The translations under genes were made by a program, and so were the position numbers. From Spirogloea muscicola (Eukaryota; Streptophyta; Zygnematophyceae; Spirogloeales; Spirogloeaceae): a stretch of 45,303 bases of DNA. Shown here piece by piece: positions 42,946 through 45,303 of the stretch (its first letter is position 1; the number at the start of each line of letters is the position of its first letter). Location of the stretch: the NCBI GenBank assembly GCA_009602725.1, contig WELB01000164.1:194301-239603 (forward strand), read 5' to 3'. The notes beneath the pieces were generated by a model, which saw nothing but the letters and a program-made list of their open reading frames with translations, did no database searches and was not told the DNA's origin.

Positions 42946-45303
42946 TCAAGTCCGGGAGTTGGTGGCCATGCCGCCATTGAGGAGCGGCTGGCACGTCGGC
43001 GGCAGCTTGGCAAGCAGGCGCTCGGTGTGCAGCACGACGTCGCTGATGGCCGGCCGGATGGACTGCTGCGGCTGGAGCATCCAGGTGACGAGCTGGTGGA
43101 AGGCGAGCGGGTACGGCGGGTCCGGCGGCGGCGGCCACTTGACCGCCGCGTTCATCACCGCCAGCTGCAAGCTGCCGCCCGCCTCGCCCACTGCATACTC
43201 GAACGGCGACTGCCCGTACCTGCGGGAGGCAACCTCGGCTTGCCATTGGCACCGATGGAGGCTGCGGCCCGGGGAGCAGCAGCCGGGAGAAACCAACACA
43301 AACAGCAACAGGCATTCCCAGCATCTCAGTGCTTATGCGGCGCTACGGCTGTGATAGGGAAGGAGCACAGAAGGAGGAGGTGGAATAGGTAGCAGAGAGG
43401 AGAGAGGTAAGATGGAGGACGCAGGTAAAGAGGTGAATGAAGGAGGGAGGGAGGACACAAGAGGCACTGTTGGTGGAATGAGCAGAAAGGAGAGGAAGGA
43501 CAATGTGAATGAGAGAGGAGGGAGGGAGTAAGTGTGGAAGAACAACACGGACGAGATGTAGGAGAGGGAGGAGGAGGGAAGGAGGAGAGAGAGAGAGAGG
43601 GCCACACGAGGCCGCAATGCAGCCCAGGAGGAGGTGGAGACTTGGGTTTTGCGAGCGGACATGATGGCGAAGAGCGTGCATCCCAGGGACCAGATGTCGT
43701 TGCGCGCGTCGAACTCGGCATGGCTCGGGCAGTCCCACAGCTCCGGCGCGCGGTACGGTGCTGTGCAGTGGCTCGCGGCCCACTCCTGCAGCGCGAGGGC
43801 CTCGTTGCGGCCCGTGACGCGGCGGACCGCCGGCGTGCACGAGCCAAAGTCCATGAGCACTGCCACGAGGGAGGTGCCGTCCGCGGCACCACCGCTGGCG
43901 GCTGCCTCTGAGAGCAGCAAATTGCCAGGCTTCACATCGTTGTGGGCGTGCGGGGGCGCTGCTCCGTGCATGTGCTCCAGGCCGGCGCATATCTGGCGGT
44001 CGGCAATGGCAGCAATGGCGTTTTAGATGGCCGCTCTGTTTGCGGTGGCCAAGAGTGGAAGAGGGAGGGAGCACTGAGGGGGGGTGGAGCTTGACCTGGC
44101 GGAAGATCTGGAGGACGGTGAGCGCGGGGAAGTGCTCGTGGTCGCGGCCACTGGCGCTGCCGCGGGGCCGCCGCATGCGCTCGAGGCGCTCGGTGAGCGT
44201 ACCGCCGCGGTGCACCGGGAACAGCAGGTAGGCCTCCTGACTGGGGCCCCCAGCGCCGGGGTTCTTGGGCTGCAGCCGCAAGCAGAGGAGTGAAGGAAGT
44301 GGAAAAAGGGAGGGGGGGGGGGGCAAGTTGATCAGATCAGGAGCCTGGCCAGACCTCTCGCCGAGCGCCGAGCGCTCGCGGAAGGAGGGAGGGTGGCTGC
44401 CAGCTCGCTCCCCTTTCGCTTCGATAAAGTTTACTTTGATGAAGGCATCGGTCCAATGTGTTCCTTCTGTTCCAGTGGTTTTTGGGTCAATATCAAAAGC
44501 ACCGAGCATGGCGTGGCTGTGACTGATGCCGCTGGGCTTGCATCGAGAGCGAGCGTACTGGGCTCCCACACTCGCAAATGGTGGCAGCAGTATTGAAAGG
44601 AGGGCTGAAAGAGAGGAGGGAGGGAGCAGAGGAGGGAGAGCGGGATGACAAAGAAGGGGTTTGTGGCCAGACCTTGACGGGGATGATGGAGTGGTCGAGG
44701 AGAGGGAGGATGTTGGGGTGCGCGAAGCGGCGCATGGCGGCCACCTCGGCGCGCACGAGCGCGAGCTGCTCCTCTGACTGCACCAGCACCTTCTTGACGG
44801 CGTACATTCCGTCATCTGCGAGAAGTCGGGGCAACTGAGCAAGGTCGGCATTGCATAGAGGAGGGAGGTGGAAGGTAACTGGCTGCTTGAGAAACAGCTG
44901 AAATCAAGCCATTGCTGTGAGAGGCCAGCCCAATGGATTGTACAAGATCCGAAAGTACCGAAGAGCGTAGAAAAGCATGAACTGTTATTAAAGACTCCGG
45001 CATGGATCCTACCTCATGACTCCTACCTCCTCGAAGATCAATTTAGCGACCTCTATGTGCCGACTCCTGGCTTCTGAGCGGGTCAGCTTAGCAGCAGGTG
45101 ATGTGGATCTGCCAATCTGCTTGCCTTTATACTTAGCCATCGAGGCCCTCCACCGCTCAATGCACACCCCATTGCCTCGTCCTGAAGGAGGAGGGAGGTG
45201 GGCGGCCAGACACTGTCTCGCCCTCTCACCTGCCACGAACTGGGGCGGCGGCGGCGGCGGCGGCGCCGGAGACCCATCGCCGGCGGCGGGTGGCGGCGGC
45301 GGC
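42946..45303 (-). CDS. STK16-like (NAK family) serine/threonine kinase, 5' end beyond window
   Basis: Exons on the minus strand: 45303-45230 (partial), 44815-44673, 44269-44096, 43992-43661, 43219-42946, phases 1, 0, 0, 2. The glycine loop and start codon lie beyond the right edge. Visible: a Pro-rich insert, FVADDGMYAVKKVLV (catalytic Lys), FAHPNILPLLDH, an adenine-pocket region AYLLFPVHRGGTLTERL, catalytic loop HAHNDVKPGNLLL, metal-binding DFGSC, CTAPYRAPELWDCPSHAEFD, DIWSLGCTLFAIM, YGQSPFEYAVGEAGGSLQLA and QLVTWMLQPQQSIRPAISDV. HND in place of HRD and CTAPYRAPELWD are, from memory, typical of plant STK16/PK3 relatives, so the kinase is probably active. Human STK16 is a lipid-anchored Golgi kinase; location here is inferred. 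The fourth exon's donor (GTCCGC at 43660) is weak but phase-consistent. Confidence 0.85.
43336..43612 (+). repeat. Polypurine/polypyrimidine tract inside the last intron of the STK16-like kinase
   Basis: About 275 bases of the plus strand are almost only G and A (GGAGAGAGG-type), so the transcript carries a long CU-rich tract leading toward the acceptor at 43220. A similar pyrimidine tract sits in intron 1 of the EAR-motif gene (about 3118-3215). Confidence 0.6.
44910..45170 (+). mobile_element. LINE 3' end and foldback arm in intron 1 of the STK16-like kinase
   Basis: An antisense foldback arm (GCTGTGAGAGGCCAGCCCAA, about 44914-44950) is followed by a sense LINE end: AGCGACCTCTATGTGCCGAC, stop-codon block at 45062-45084, then TGCTTGCCTTTATACTTAGC. 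The terminal peptide is degraded to SDLYVPTPGF. The copy lies opposite to the host gene. Confidence 0.65.

Noticed and set aside
1-45303. CRISPR arrays, rRNA genes, complete tRNAs, retrovirus-like or other virus-derived elements, intact DNA transposase genes
   Set aside because: None recognised on either strand. The mobile sequence seen is LINE ends and non-autonomous foldback repeats.

Overview
This is a nuclear segment of a plant-lineage genome, most likely a streptophyte alga. The evidence is many short GT-AG introns, two receptor-like kinases whose kinase domains match the land-plant CrRLK1L/FERONIA group, an elongation factor P with an alanine-rich plastid-type leader, a plant-type STK16-like kinase with an HND catalytic motif, and a C-terminal EAR-like repressor motif. 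The exact lineage cannot be fixed from the window. Three isolated N bases and an exact 18-base Illumina adapter show a short-read assembly that struggled with GCC-rich first exons.

Layout. 1-356: REL-endonuclease segment of a LINE, open at the left edge. 1306-3494 (-): unassigned nuclear-type protein ending in LDLTLRL. About 4.1-12.9 kb: repeat field with 5'-truncated LINE ends in both orientations, a foldback (MITE-like) family and short tandem repeats; I see no host gene there. 13.8-18.0 kb (+): receptor-like kinase with a fasciclin (FAS1) ectodomain. 18.6-23.2 kb (-): UNC93-like MFS protein. 23.8-28.7 kb (+): amino-terminal part of a VPS13B-like lipid-transfer protein, divergent from UNC93 across a 586-bp promoter region. 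29.6-31.7 kb: second repeat field. 32.5-38.9 kb (+): receptor-like kinase with a double malectin-like ectodomain. 39.5-39.8 kb: small repeat cluster. 40.3-42.2 kb (+): plastid EF-P. 42.9-45.3 kb (-): STK16-like kinase, running off the right edge.

How the parts relate. The two receptor kinases share five consecutive kinase exons of identical length (211, 128, 90, 56 and 121 nt) and identical intron phases, yet carry unrelated ectodomains (FAS1 versus malectin). In both, the transmembrane exon is bounded by phase-1 introns, which would allow ectodomain exchange by exon shuffling. A FAS1-TM-CrRLK1L-type kinase is the most unusual object here. FAS1 and malectin-like domains are both tied to wall or matrix sensing in plants, so the pair could be a wall-sensing module. 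That is inference.

The repeats also show structure. Several diverged LINE families end in the same peptide, of the type SDLxxLTRGY followed by the stop. In the main family the stop codon lies in the loop of a conserved stem-loop.
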